A DNA stretch of 64,000 nucleotides from a virus. The notes below the pieces were generated by a model. That model had not been told where the DNA came from. It did no database searches and saw nothing but the letters and a program-made list of their open reading frames with translations. The DNA lies in IMG/VR virus record IMGVR_UViG_3300048839_001082, positions 17,523 to 81,522 of that record. One strand, 5' to 3'. The first letter of the stretch is position 1. The number at the start of each line of letters is the position of its first letter. A program made the position numbers and the translations under genes. This document shows, in pieces, positions 41,756-49,015 of the stretch.

Positions 41756-42898
41756 ATGACCGGAATGAAGAGCTCCACGATCAAGTCAGTCTTGAGGGAT
41801 CAACTCAACTCTTGGATCTCCACAATCAATGAACCTGAGGTTAGAGAGCTCACGGAAAAGAATGCGTTCGTGACAGGCGGCGCAATCTCATCGATGTTGC
41901 TCGGTGAAATGCCTAATGATTTTGATATTTATTTCAAGACTAAGGAGGCCGCACTCGCGATCGCGACGTATTATGTTCAAGATTTTAATCGACGTGTCAA
42001 TAATCAATATAAAACAGACTTGAAGTTATACAAGCAACATGAAGATTATGTAAAACAGCTCGCCGGTTATTATGAAAGTGAAGGGAAAGAATTCGTAGAT
42101 ACCAGCAAATGGCCGCCCAAGCCGGTGAAACCGATGCATGAAACATTGGTGAAATTGGAAGATCGCGTGAATTGTAAAGGAGTGATCGAGAATCGAATCA
42201 TTGTATATGCGAAGAGTGCCGGAGTAGTTTCCGAAACTCAGAGTGAATACAAGTATTTCGAACAACACGGAGAGTTTGAAGCGGACGATTTTATGCGATC
42301 GTTGAAGGCCGATGAAGGTGTTCAATCTGAGATTGAGTATCAACAGTTTAGAGAAGATCCAATCGGTTATACAGCCACGCTCGCAAATGAAGTCAAAAGA
42401 CCGCCGGGTAAACCTCCTGGAGAAATTGTCGGAAAATTTAGACCTGTCTTTCTCTCAGAGAATGCCATCACATTGTCTCACAAGATGCAATTGGTGGTGA
42501 GGTTCTTCGGCACACCTGGAGAAATTCATGAAAATTATGATTTTGCTCATTGCATGTGTTGGTATGATCTTGAAAAAGATCATTTGGAACTTCCTTCAGA
42601 AGCTATGCAGTGTGTACTGTCTAAGACACTAATCTATAAAGGCTCACTGTATCCGATCGCATCTATCTTCAGAATTCGCAAGTTTATTGAAAGAGGATGG
42701 AGGATCACCGCCGGACAACTTCTCAAAATCATCTGGCAAATTTCGAGTCTTGATTTGAAAGATTCTAGGATCTTGCGAGAGCAGCTTATCGGCGTGGACC
42801 AAGCTTATATGAAGCAATTGCTCCTGGCGTTGGAAAAGAAAGACGTCAAGATCGACGCCATTTATATTGTCAAGCTCATTGATGAGATTTTCGAATGA
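41756..42898 (+). CDS. Nucleotidyltransferase-like protein (poly(A) polymerase head type)
   Basis: A 380-aa protein. FVTGGAISSMLLGEMPNDFDIYF near residues 38-60 has the GG...D.D signature of the polymerase-beta/tRNA nucleotidyltransferase head, with the two metal-binding Asp in NDFDIY. The rest contains a charged insertion and a C-terminal helical domain. The substrate is unknown: tRNA end repair is one option in a phage that carries tRNAs, but that is inference. Confidence 0.6.
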   Translation: MTGMKSSTIKSVLRDQLNSWISTINEPEVRELTEKNAFVTGGAISSMLLGEMPNDFDIYFKTKEAALAIATYYVQDFNRRVNNQYKTDLKLYKQHEDYVKQLAGYYESEGKEFVDTSKWPPKPVKPMHETLVKLEDRVNCKGVIENRIIVYAKSAGVVSETQSEYKYFEQHGEFEADDFMRSLKADEGVQSEIEYQQFREDPIGYTATLANEVKRPPGKPPGEIVGKFRPVFLSENAITLSHKMQLVVRFFGTPGEIHENYDFAHCMCWYDLEKDHLELPSEAMQCVLSKTLIYKGSLYPIASIFRIRKFIERGWRITAGQLLKIIWQISSLDLKDSRILREQLIGVDQAYMKQLLLALEKKDVKIDAIYIVKLIDEIFE

Positions 42899-43236
42899 GA
42901 AAAATCTTTGTGTTTGGGAGTAATCTCGCGGGCAGACACGGCGCAGGGGCGGCTCTATTCGCGAGAAACAACTATGGTGCAATTTACGGTCAAGGAAAAG
43001 GACTTCAAGGAAATAGTTATGCCATTCCCACGAAGAATGGTGACTTGAGTGTTAGAACGTTGGATGAAATTTTTAAAGACGTGATGGAGTTTCTCAATTT
43101 CGCGGAAGACCACCCTGAGATGACATTTGATGTCACTCCGATCGGTTGCGGATTGGCTGGTTATCAACCGGAACAAATCAAACCTTTCTTTGTGGATGTT
43201 CCTAAGAATGTGAACTTACCGGATGTGTTTAAATGA
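42895..43236 (+). CDS. Macrodomain-like protein
   Basis: A 113-aa protein starting in an ATGA overlap. KIFVFGSNLAGRHGAGAA, then GNSYAIPTK and VTPIGCGLAGY match a short family common in phages with macrodomain-like signatures (ADP-ribose-type pocket). Such proteins could bind or hydrolyse ADP-ribose derivatives. The function here is not shown. Confidence 0.55.
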   Translation: MRKIFVFGSNLAGRHGAGAALFARNNYGAIYGQGKGLQGNSYAIPTKNGDLSVRTLDEIFKDVMEFLNFAEDHPEMTFDVTPIGCGLAGYQPEQIKPFFVDVPKNVNLPDVFK

Positions 43237-43457
43237 CATTCTATGATATTAAATCCTTTTTGACATTTCGATGGCATCATTTTATTAAACCCAGAAGTCT
43301 TGAAGATATTATTAAGGAGGAACTCTATGATGCACAACGAAATCTGCTTTTAGATGAAAGAAACTTAGAATATTCACAACAAATGGTAAAGTTTAGAAAA
43401 TTTCAGATCGCACGCTTGGCCAAAAGATTGGAAACACTAAATGACAGAATTTTCTGA
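43233..43457 (+). CDS. Hypothetical coiled-coil protein, 74 aa
   Basis: It overlaps the previous stop by 4 nt. After a basic aromatic N-terminus (FRWHHFIKPR) the rest is one long charged helix. No family is recognised. Confidence 0.5.
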   Translation: MTFYDIKSFLTFRWHHFIKPRSLEDIIKEELYDAQRNLLLDERNLEYSQQMVKFRKFQIARLAKRLETLNDRIF

Positions 43458-43701
43458 GTTTCGAACACCGAAAGAGATGTCTAATGAGGAATTCTTTGAG
43501 TACATTTTTAACTATTCTAAAGCAGGGCCATTCGTATAGGTAATCGCTGTTCAGGCAATAATGTCTTTCTTAGAAAATGAGGTATCACAACCTCGACCTG
43601 AGAAAGATTTGGGTTGGTCAATTATCAATAGACAAGCTTGGTACGATGCTTGTGTAATCCTCTATAAAGAGTTTCAGGAAAAATATGGCAAAGAATCTTG
43701 A
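43441..43701 (+). pseudogene. Small gene interrupted by an in-frame amber codon
   Basis: From ATG 43441 the frame encodes 32 residues (MTEFSEFRTPKEM...) and stops at TAG 43537-43539. The same frame then continues without another stop for 53 codons (VIAVQAI, then LENEVSQPRPEKDLGW, then QAWYDACVILYKEF) to TGA 43699-43701. The downstream part reads like the natural continuation of one protein of about 86 residues. Either the gene is broken by a nonsense mutation, the TAG is read through, or an ATG at 43561 gives a separate 46-aa product. Confidence 0.5.
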
Positions 43702-43930
43702 TGATTTTGTGAAAGCTTTGAGCGTACTTCAGAGCATACCTTTTGAAAAAGCATTGGGGCTAATGGTTGAAAATTTTAAAGTGTACGGCAATTGGAATCA
43801 AAACGCCTACACACTGGGCTTGCACAATGGGCTCGAAGTCGCTCTCGCATTGTTCCAAAAAAGAGATCCCGCTTTGAAGCAAATTCCAGAAGAGGGGTAT
43901 ATTGACGATTTCATGGATAAGGATGATTGA
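43685..43930 (+). CDS. Hypothetical acidic protein, 81 aa
   Basis: A helical protein with AYTLGLHNGLEVALALF, a pattern seen in small phage proteins that follow the KDLGW-type gene upstream. ATG follows AGGAAAAAT. It ends in a 1-nt overlap with the DHH gene. Confidence 0.55.
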   Translation: MAKNLDDFVKALSVLQSIPFEKALGLMVENFKVYGNWNQNAYTLGLHNGLEVALALFQKRDPALKQIPEEGYIDDFMDKDD

Positions 43931-44763
43931 TGAGCAAACCCATAGTCATTTATCACGCCAATTGTGCGGACGGCTTCTCGGCTGCCTGGGTCTTCTGGCA
44001 TAAATACAAAGATGCCCTGGAGTACTTCCCCGGTATTTACGGTAAACCACCCCCGAACGTTCAAAATCGTATTGTATACATAGTAGACTTTAGCTATACT
44101 CTTGATGTGATGATCGAGATTATTAAAGATGCGATTCAAGTGACCTTACTTGATCATCATCAAACTGCTATGCAAGCGTTAGATGGCCTTCACGCAAATA
44201 ATTATTTTCCACATTTTGATATTAATCGAAGCGGTGCTTCAATTGCTTGGGACTTTGTATTCCCTCATGAGAAACGACCTTTGTTGTTGAATCACGTGGA
44301 AGATAGAGATTTGTGGCGATTTAAACTAGATGGCACACGTGAGTATTCAGCGGCATTGTTCAGTCACAAGTATGATTTCGAAACTTGGGAAAAATTGATG
44401 GCGATGGATGAGATCGCCATGGTTGATTTCAGAATCGCCGGAATGCATATTGAAAGAAAGCATTTCAAAGATATTGAAGAATTGTTGAAGGTCGGTACTC
44501 GTGAGATTGTCATTGATAAGATCCTGGTGCCTTGCTGTAATCTGCCTTGTACAATGTGCAGCGATGGTGGCGATATCCTTTCAAAATCAGCACCATTTGC
44601 GGCCACATATTACGACACGGCCACATATCGAGTCTTCAGCCTTCGTTCTCAAAAGGAAGGTGGAATGGACGTGGCGAGAATTGCCGAGAAATATGGAGGA
44701 GGTGGGCACAAGAATGCCGCCGGTTTTCGGGTGAAGAGAGATACTTTTCTAGCACAAATTTAA
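43930..44763 (+). CDS. DHH-family phosphoesterase
   Basis: A 277-aa enzyme; ATG overlaps the upstream TGA. DHH motifs are HANCADGFSAAW (I), VDFSY (II) and LLDHHQTA (III), and the DHHA1 end is YGGGGHKNAAGF. Family members hydrolyse short RNA oligonucleotides, cyclic dinucleotide products or pAp using Mn ions. In a phage it may recycle nanoRNA or remove signalling nucleotides; the substrate is unknown. Confidence 0.85.
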   Translation: MSKPIVIYHANCADGFSAAWVFWHKYKDALEYFPGIYGKPPPNVQNRIVYIVDFSYTLDVMIEIIKDAIQVTLLDHHQTAMQALDGLHANNYFPHFDINRSGASIAWDFVFPHEKRPLLLNHVEDRDLWRFKLDGTREYSAALFSHKYDFETWEKLMAMDEIAMVDFRIAGMHIERKHFKDIEELLKVGTREIVIDKILVPCCNLPCTMCSDGGDILSKSAPFAATYYDTATYRVFSLRSQKEGGMDVARIAEKYGGGGHKNAAGFRVKRDTFLAQI

Positions 44764-45046
44764 CTCTAAAAATAAGTGCGTTAAAAACTGCGATCCTGAC
44801 ACGCGTTTCGCCGCCCTTCCCTCCCCCATGACTTTCGAAAACGGTGGCGACTCGGGTCAGTTCTGGCCCACGGTGTGGCATCCTCGATGTGTAGGTATTG
44901 CACCGAGATTTCCTGTTGGCTTAACCCTATGGGCAATCCTGGATGATCATTAATAAGTATTAAGGTTCTGGATTAGAAACATACTCTCTTCGGAGAGCCG
45001 TTATCTGGTCGCGGTTCGGCCAGAATTTTTATTAGGAAACTTTCTC
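44764..45046 (+). other. Non-coding gap with GC-rich island and hairpins
   Basis: No gene is seen. Bases 44798-44890 are GC-rich and share the GCCGCC...CCCCCATG arrangement with 14920-14942. Two hairpins precede the next gene: CTCTC-TTCG-GAGAG (44984-44997), and TCTGG/CCAGA (45004-45024) followed by ATTTTTATT, which may attenuate transcription. Confidence 0.45.
45004..45031 (+). terminator. Possible attenuator ahead of 45047 gene
   Basis: TCTGG (45004-45008) pairs with CCAGA (45020-45024), then ATTTTTA. The stem is short, and the element sits only about 16 nt before the ATG, so it may regulate the downstream gene. Confidence 0.35.
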
Positions 45047-45694
45047 ATGAGTCAAGAACTCCGTCAAGTATATGTTATCGGTGACAAGGAATTCACCACG
45101 AAGGCCGAAGCTCTGACATTCCTGCGTCGCCCTAAGATCGAAGCGGAAATGGTCAAGGTCACCGGTGGTAATAAAGACTTGACTACATGGCTTCTGGATA
45201 ATCAGGAGTCGGTGGAAGTTGCGTTTGAAGTTGGCACGATTCGTCGCGTCACTAAGTCTGAGCACAATAAGTTGTCCAAGGCCGTCGAAGCGCTGAAGGC
45301 CATTGAAGGCAATCCGAAGATTGCTTTCTTGCAAGAGAATGCCGGTGCGATCCTGGATTCTTTCCGTTGGCCCGCTGTTAAGCGTATGGATGAAGCTGAG
45401 AAGAATGCCGCGGCTCGTAATTCGCTCGTCGCCGCTAGCGAAGGTAATGAGGAATTGGCGGAGTGGATCGTCAGCAATAAGGATGCAGTCCTGGCCGCTT
45501 ATGACGCCGGTAAGGAGAAGCGTGAAGTCTCTACCAAGGCTACCGAAGGTCTGGCCGCTTATCGCGCCAAGAAGGCTGCTGAGAAGGCAGAAGCGGAAGC
45601 CCTTGAAATGGCGGAAGCTGAAAAGAAGGGACCTGAAGCGGTCGCTGCTCTTATTCAGAAGCGTGAAGCTGCAGCTGCTAAGAACGCTAAGTAA
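45047..45694 (+). CDS. Hypothetical protein with Ala/Glu/Lys-rich helical C-terminus
   Basis: A 215-aa protein behind AGGAAACTTTCTC. Two related-looking segments, NKDLTTWLLDNQESVEVAFEVG and NEELAEWIVSNKDAVLAAYDAG (about residues 43-64 and 143-164), suggest an internal duplication. The end is a long charged helix. Codons are GC-richer than in neighbouring genes. Flanked by a GC-rich leader and a strong terminator, it is a single-gene unit and may be highly expressed. No family is recognised. Confidence 0.7.
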   Translation: MSQELRQVYVIGDKEFTTKAEALTFLRRPKIEAEMVKVTGGNKDLTTWLLDNQESVEVAFEVGTIRRVTKSEHNKLSKAVEALKAIEGNPKIAFLQENAGAILDSFRWPAVKRMDEAEKNAAARNSLVAASEGNEELAEWIVSNKDAVLAAYDAGKEKREVSTKATEGLAAYRAKKAAEKAEAEALEMAEAEKKGPEAVAALIQKREAAAAKNAK

Positions 45695-45702
45695 ATAATG
45701 TG

Positions 45703-45746
45703 AAGCCCCATTTTGAAGCACCCTGAGGTGTTTTGAGATGGGGCTT
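45703..45746 (+). terminator. Rho-independent-type terminator hairpin
   Basis: AAGCCCCAT (45703-45711) pairs with ATGGGGCTT (45738-45746), with an inner GCACC/GGTG pairing. It is followed by AAAAATGG, so on the + strand the T tract is weak. A near-direct repeat GAGATGGG(G)CTTAAAAATG runs over 45735-45771. Confidence 0.6.
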
Positions 45747-45780
45747 AAAAATGGAGATGGGCTTAAAAATGGAGATTAAT

Positions 45781-45912
45781 ATGCTTACTTTGATAAATAT
45801 CGGACTTGCTTTGCTTTTCGCGGCCAATTTAACACTTTTTGTTACGCCTCATGGTTCTTGGTTCAATCTTTTCGCAGCTTCTTTCATTGGTCTTCTTTCA
45901 ATTATCAAATAA
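45781..45912 (+). CDS. Membrane micro-protein, 43 aa
   Basis: ATG follows GGAGATTAAT. Nearly the whole peptide is hydrophobic, with one or two membrane segments separated by TPHGSW. No family is recognised. Confidence 0.5.
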   Translation: MLTLINIGLALLFAANLTLFVTPHGSWFNLFAASFIGLLSIIK

Positions 45913-45918
45913 ATAATC

Positions 45919-46197
45919 ATGACCGCAAAACGTACATGTCTGACCGTTCGCCAGAACTGGCTTCTCTGCAACTATCTCGCGGAGAATTACACAAGTTCAA
46001 AGATGAACGATACGCAATTCGCGAAGAAGGCTTCCGAAGAACTGGGATTTGATGTCTCAGTACCTCAACTCGGACAGCGTCGTCGAGAGATGGAAATTCC
46101 TTCTTTCATGGAAACGTCCAAAGAACCTGAGACAGTGATTGAACGTGTGCGGGAACTCGAGAAACGTGTTGACGCACTGGAACAAATGTTCAAATGA
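45919..46197 (+). CDS. Hypothetical protein with C-terminal coiled coil, 92 aa
   Basis: The N-terminal 60 residues look like a small helical DNA-binding domain (DTQFAKKASEELGFDVSVPQLGQRRREM), and the end is a classical coiled coil (VRELEKRVDALEQMF). It may be a small regulator; no family is recognised. It ends just before tRNA-Ser. Confidence 0.55.
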   Translation: MTAKRTCLTVRQNWLLCNYLAENYTSSKMNDTQFAKKASEELGFDVSVPQLGQRRREMEIPSFMETSKEPETVIERVRELEKRVDALEQMFK

Positions 46198-46203
46198 TTA
46201 ACA

Positions 46204-46293
46204 GGACAGTTGGCTGAGAGGCTTAAAGCGCCGGTCTTGAAAACCGGAGTTGGCGAAAGTCGACCGTGAGTTCGAATCTCACACTGTCCGCCA
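46204..46293 (+). tRNA. tRNA-Ser (anticodon UGA)
   Basis: A class II tRNA of 90 nt: acceptor GGACAGT/ACTGTCC, anticodon stem CCGGT/ACCGG with loop CTTGAAA (anticodon TGA), a long variable arm, T arm GTGAG/CTCAC with TTCGAAT, discriminator G and encoded CCA. Confidence 0.95.
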
Positions 46294-46319
46294 TTTAAAA
46301 TATAAGAGGATTAAATAGA

Positions 46320-46661
46320 ATGATTACAGAATCAAGACCAATTAGCGTACTCCGACGTGTTTTAATATGGGGAGGTGTTACAATTTTATCTAAACATGTA
46401 CGACAGTTTCCTGTTATTGAAATGCTCAATGCTGATGACATTGGGATTGGTTGGGTCATGACAAACACAGAATGGATGTTATTTGAACGTGATGATGCTT
46501 TAGTAAAGATCAAACGTAAATTGACAGTTGAGAGAATAGATTACGACGCATACACAAATAAGCAATTTAAAGAAAAGTATGGCTTTTATAAAGAGGCGCA
46601 TTTTGATCATTATCATAAATTTCATAAGGCATTGAAGACATTGCAACAATATTATGTTTAA
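46320..46661 (+). CDS. Hypothetical protein, 113 aa
   Basis: ATG follows AAGAGGATTAAATAGA. The N-terminal half is beta-rich with a hydrophobic stretch (VLIWGGVTIL), and the C-terminal half is basic and Tyr/His-rich. No family is recognised. Confidence 0.55.
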   Translation: MITESRPISVLRRVLIWGGVTILSKHVRQFPVIEMLNADDIGIGWVMTNTEWMLFERDDALVKIKRKLTVERIDYDAYTNKQFKEKYGFYKEAHFDHYHKFHKALKTLQQYYV

Positions 46662-46669
46662 GAACTAAA

Positions 46670-46849
46670 ATGACACTCCCATTTCCCAGAGACATTGACC
46701 TCAAAACTATCATTTCAGACCTTAAAATCTCTCAGAGAGGACTTGAATTGCTGATAAATCGAACACCGACGAGCGAGTCTCGCAATGATTTGACGGAAGC
46801 AAATATCCATCTCATGGAAGCAATTGACGTTTTAAAGAAACAACTATGA
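46670..46849 (+). CDS. Hypothetical helical protein, 59 aa
   Basis: A 59-codon gene with ATG behind AAGAACTAAA. It is helical with Leu/Ile periodicity (LKTIISDLKISQRGLELL). The stop overlaps the next ATG (ATGA), supporting coupled translation. No family is recognised. Confidence 0.5.
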   Translation: MTLPFPRDIDLKTIISDLKISQRGLELLINRTPTSESRNDLTEANIHLMEAIDVLKKQL

Positions 46850-47055
46850 GCACTGTTAGTAAAAAAATCGCTGATGAAGTGATCGCTCAGAACGGTCGCT
46901 ATGAAGGAGATCCCCAAGTTTATTCTATTTGGAAATACACATCTAAGTGGAATACGGAGGGTTACAAGTTGTTTTATAAGCCGAATATGTATCTATCTGA
47001 TTCGAAATTTACGATCGATCCAAGGATTTATTGGAGTTATGATGAGCAATTCTAA
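46846..47055 (+). CDS. Hypothetical protein, 69 aa
   Basis: It starts in an ATGA overlap. The C-terminal half is Tyr/Lys-rich (YTSKWNTEGYKLFYKPNMY). Its end overlaps the next gene by 14 nt. No family is recognised. Confidence 0.5.
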   Translation: MSTVSKKIADEVIAQNGRYEGDPQVYSIWKYTSKWNTEGYKLFYKPNMYLSDSKFTIDPRIYWSYDEQF

Positions 47056-47296
47056 ATCAGGCACTGTGGTATTTGATGATCTTTGTATCAGTTACTTTTC
47101 TGATAAGGCTGGTCAAATCAATTACAAGATCACACGATTTGATCATTGCATAGCTCAGGATTTCACGGTTGATGATCAAAGCTTTTTTAGAGCATTGTCA
47201 ATTGCATTGCATCCCACTAACTTTCCGGATTACGACCGTGACTTTATGTGGGCAGAAGCAATTATGCCGAAAGGAGAGTTTAGATGGATTCCATGA
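47042..47296 (+). CDS. Hypothetical protein, 84 aa
   Basis: The ATG at 47042 has GGAG at workable spacing inside the end of the previous gene. The protein is acidic and aromatic with mixed secondary structure. No family is recognised. Confidence 0.5.
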   Translation: MSNSKSGTVVFDDLCISYFSDKAGQINYKITRFDHCIAQDFTVDDQSFFRALSIALHPTNFPDYDRDFMWAEAIMPKGEFRWIP

Positions 47297-47315
47297 GTAT
47301 CGATGTTTCTCTTTT

Positions 47316-47501
47316 ATGCGCAAAGATGTCAAAAAGGCTTTAGAGCCTTATCTTGAAAAAGGATGGGAGATCTCTAAAAGTTCTAAACATTATCAAATGA
47401 AACATCGAGAGTACGGGACTGTTGTGATGTCTTCAACAGCTTCCTGCCCCTTCTCAATCAAACACATTCTCGGTGATCTTAAAAGAGCTGAAAAGAAATA
47501 A
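47316..47501 (+). CDS. HicA-like small protein, 61 aa
   Basis: ATG at 47316 is the only clear start, though no good ribosome-binding site precedes it. The order helix - KGWEISKSSKHYQMKHREYGTVV - SSTASCPFSIKHILGDLKRA resembles the dsRBD-like fold of HicA mRNA interferases, with His in SKHYQM at the catalytic position. No HicB antitoxin is next to it. It may be a domesticated RNA-binding protein or an orphan toxin-like protein; the call is tentative. Confidence 0.45.
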   Translation: MRKDVKKALEPYLEKGWEISKSSKHYQMKHREYGTVVMSSTASCPFSIKHILGDLKRAEKK

Positions 47502-47507
47502 TCGTTT

Positions 47508-47581
47508 GCCCTCATAGTTAAATGGTATAACAGGTCACTTGTAATGATCAATTCACTGTTCGATTCAGTGTGAGGGCACCA
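47508..47581 (+). tRNA. tRNA-Thr (anticodon UGU)
   Basis: Acceptor GCCCTCA/TGAGGGC, anticodon stem GGTCA/TGATC (one G-U) with loop CTTGTAA (anticodon TGT), T arm CACTG/CAGTG with TTCGATT, discriminator A and encoded CCA. 74 nt. Confidence 0.93.
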
Positions 47582-47585
47582 TTAA

Positions 47586-47617
47586 GGTCGTCGGTTCGAT
47601 TCCGACTGGCGGCACCA
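47586..47617 (+). pseudogene. 3' fragment of a lost tRNA gene
   Basis: Directly after tRNA-Thr lie a T arm (GTCGG-TTCGATT-CCGAC), a 3' acceptor strand TGGCGGC, A and CCA, with no 5' half. The missing tRNA would have begun GCCGCCA. This is a tRNA relic, probably left by recombination between tandem tRNA genes. Confidence 0.75.
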
Positions 47618-47633
47618 TTTTAAGGAAATCACA

Positions 47634-48026
47634 ATGAAGACTATTGGTATTGTTCTTTTGTCAGTGGTTTTGGCGTCGTGTGGTGGAGGCGGAGATGACT
47701 CGCCTTACGTCTCTAAATATGCTCGTTACAACGGGAGCTATACATGCAAAGTCGAAATGACGACACCCATGTATTTTCAGGTTAAAGGCGAATTTGAGGA
47801 TACACGGGCCACGCTCACGATGGGAGGCGCTAAGTACGTGTATGACGATGTATTCGCCGAAGTACGCGGTGGACATCCTCGTTACTCTGAAAAGTTCGGT
47901 GACTATGACAAGTATGAGACCGTGACATTTGGATATAAAGATGAAATGGTCATTTATCGAGGACCCTCCAGTAATTTGGATTATTATTACACGGATGAAT
48001 TCTTTCTTTGCACTAAGGATCGTTAA
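47634..48026 (+). CDS. Phage lipoprotein
   Basis: A 130-aa protein with a lipoprotein signal peptide: MKTIG, a hydrophobic core and lipobox LASC, with Cys16 as the lipidated residue, followed by GGGGDD. No Asp at +2, so outer-membrane sorting is expected. The mature part is beta-rich with two Cys (about residues 38 and 127) that could form a disulfide. ATG follows AAGGAAATCACA. Phage lipoproteins of this size can mask receptors (as T5 Llp does) or block DNA entry; that role is inference. Confidence 0.75.
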   Translation: MKTIGIVLLSVVLASCGGGGDDSPYVSKYARYNGSYTCKVEMTTPMYFQVKGEFEDTRATLTMGGAKYVYDDVFAEVRGGHPRYSEKFGDYDKYETVTFGYKDEMVIYRGPSSNLDYYYTDEFFLCTKDR

Positions 48027-48262
48027 TGGTGATCACTAAATTGAATACTTTGCCTGAAGAAGGTAAGGAAGACATGTTGGAAATTCTCGAATTGATGAAG
48101 AAATCAGTAACAGAGGGTGAGATCATTTCCTTCATCTCCGTTGGGATTGCACCCAATGATGAAACACTTATATGGATAGGTTCTCAAAAAAGAGTCACCA
48201 GGCTGCGCATGATGGGTGCGATCGCTAATCTTCAACATCATTTTAATTCAGAACAAGTATGA
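48026..48262 (+). CDS. Hypothetical protein, 78 aa
   Basis: ATG overlaps the lipoprotein stop by 1 nt. The protein is helical at the start and has a GIAPNDETLIWIGS beta part. Predicted soluble. It overlaps the next gene by 4 nt. No family is recognised. Confidence 0.55.
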   Translation: MVITKLNTLPEEGKEDMLEILELMKKSVTEGEIISFISVGIAPNDETLIWIGSQKRVTRLRMMGAIANLQHHFNSEQV

Positions 48263-48483
48263 TTACAGATGCCGATCGTTTAGACTTCTTAGATACTCTG
48301 ATCAATCGCACAGAGTTTCAAAACACTAGACGTCCCAAAGAATATGTCGCGTCAGATATGCATTTAGGGCAAGGTTGGTGTTCACTATATGTCAGAAACT
48401 TATTTGGAAACATCGTGAAATCTTCCAGTCAAAGTTCAGTTAGAGAAACAATTGATGCTGTCATGAATGGCGCAAAGGAATAA
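48259..48483 (+). CDS. Hypothetical protein, DADRLDFL type, 74 aa
   Basis: It begins MITDADRLDFLDTL, a start shared by many small proteins of proteobacterial phages with unknown function, and ends with VRETIDAVMNGAKE. ATGA overlap with the upstream gene. Confidence 0.6.
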   Translation: MITDADRLDFLDTLINRTEFQNTRRPKEYVASDMHLGQGWCSLYVRNLFGNIVKSSSQSSVRETIDAVMNGAKE

Positions 48484-48485
48484 AT

Positions 48486-48770
48486 ATGGAACGCGTCACG
48501 TTGCACGGAGAAACATTTTTCGTGGTTCATCCGGTCGATCGACTAATGTCAAGTCATATGGTTCGTGAAGTGGTCGAATCTGGCGCTCGATTCGTGGTCA
48601 ATGCTAGAACAAGTGAATTGACCATTGACCGATCGGCCGTGAAGCAAAATGCTTCAATTTCTGTCACTGAAGATATTTATAAACGACTTGAGGTACTCAC
48701 GAAACAATTTCAATCAGCACTCAATGAATTAGCCGAGATTCGCAAAGAAATTTCCCTTCTTAAGAGGTGA
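48486..48770 (+). CDS. Hypothetical protein with C-terminal coiled coil, 94 aa
   Basis: A beta-rich first half and a coiled-coil end (LNELAEIRKEISLLKR). The start follows GGAATAAAT. No family is recognised. Confidence 0.55.
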   Translation: MERVTLHGETFFVVHPVDRLMSSHMVREVVESGARFVVNARTSELTIDRSAVKQNASISVTEDIYKRLEVLTKQFQSALNELAEIRKEISLLKR

Positions 48771-48772
48771 TT

Positions 48773-49015
48773 ATGAAACGAGCTGATGTAATTGAAAATC
48801 TTTTGTTGAGTCGGAAAGCCGCACTTCATTTGTTCTATATTACTCAACAGTTCGGCATTCAGATCACCACCGATAATTTTGATATTGTGACAGTAGTTGA
48901 AGATGAGCCAGAAGTTCTTCGAGAAATTGAATTGTGGGCTGATGATGTAGGTTTGCTATCAAGAAAGCATCCTGAAGAAGCCAAGTTACTTTTCTTAGAA
49001 GTGCCTAAGAAATGA
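48773..49015 (+). CDS. Hypothetical acidic protein, 80 aa
   Basis: The ATG at 48773 has AAGAGGTGATT in front and is preferred over an upstream GTG at 48767. It is an acidic, mostly helical protein that overlaps the next gene by 4 nt. No family is recognised. Confidence 0.55.
   Translation: MKRADVIENLLLSRKAALHLFYITQQFGIQITTDNFDIVTVVEDEPEVLREIELWADDVGLLSRKHPEEAKLLFLEVPKK

Noticed and set aside
45032-45721. 229-codon ORF on the - strand
   Set aside because: Shadow of the Ala/Glu/Lys-rich + strand gene at 45047; it spans that gene, its leader and its terminator and has no plausible start signal.
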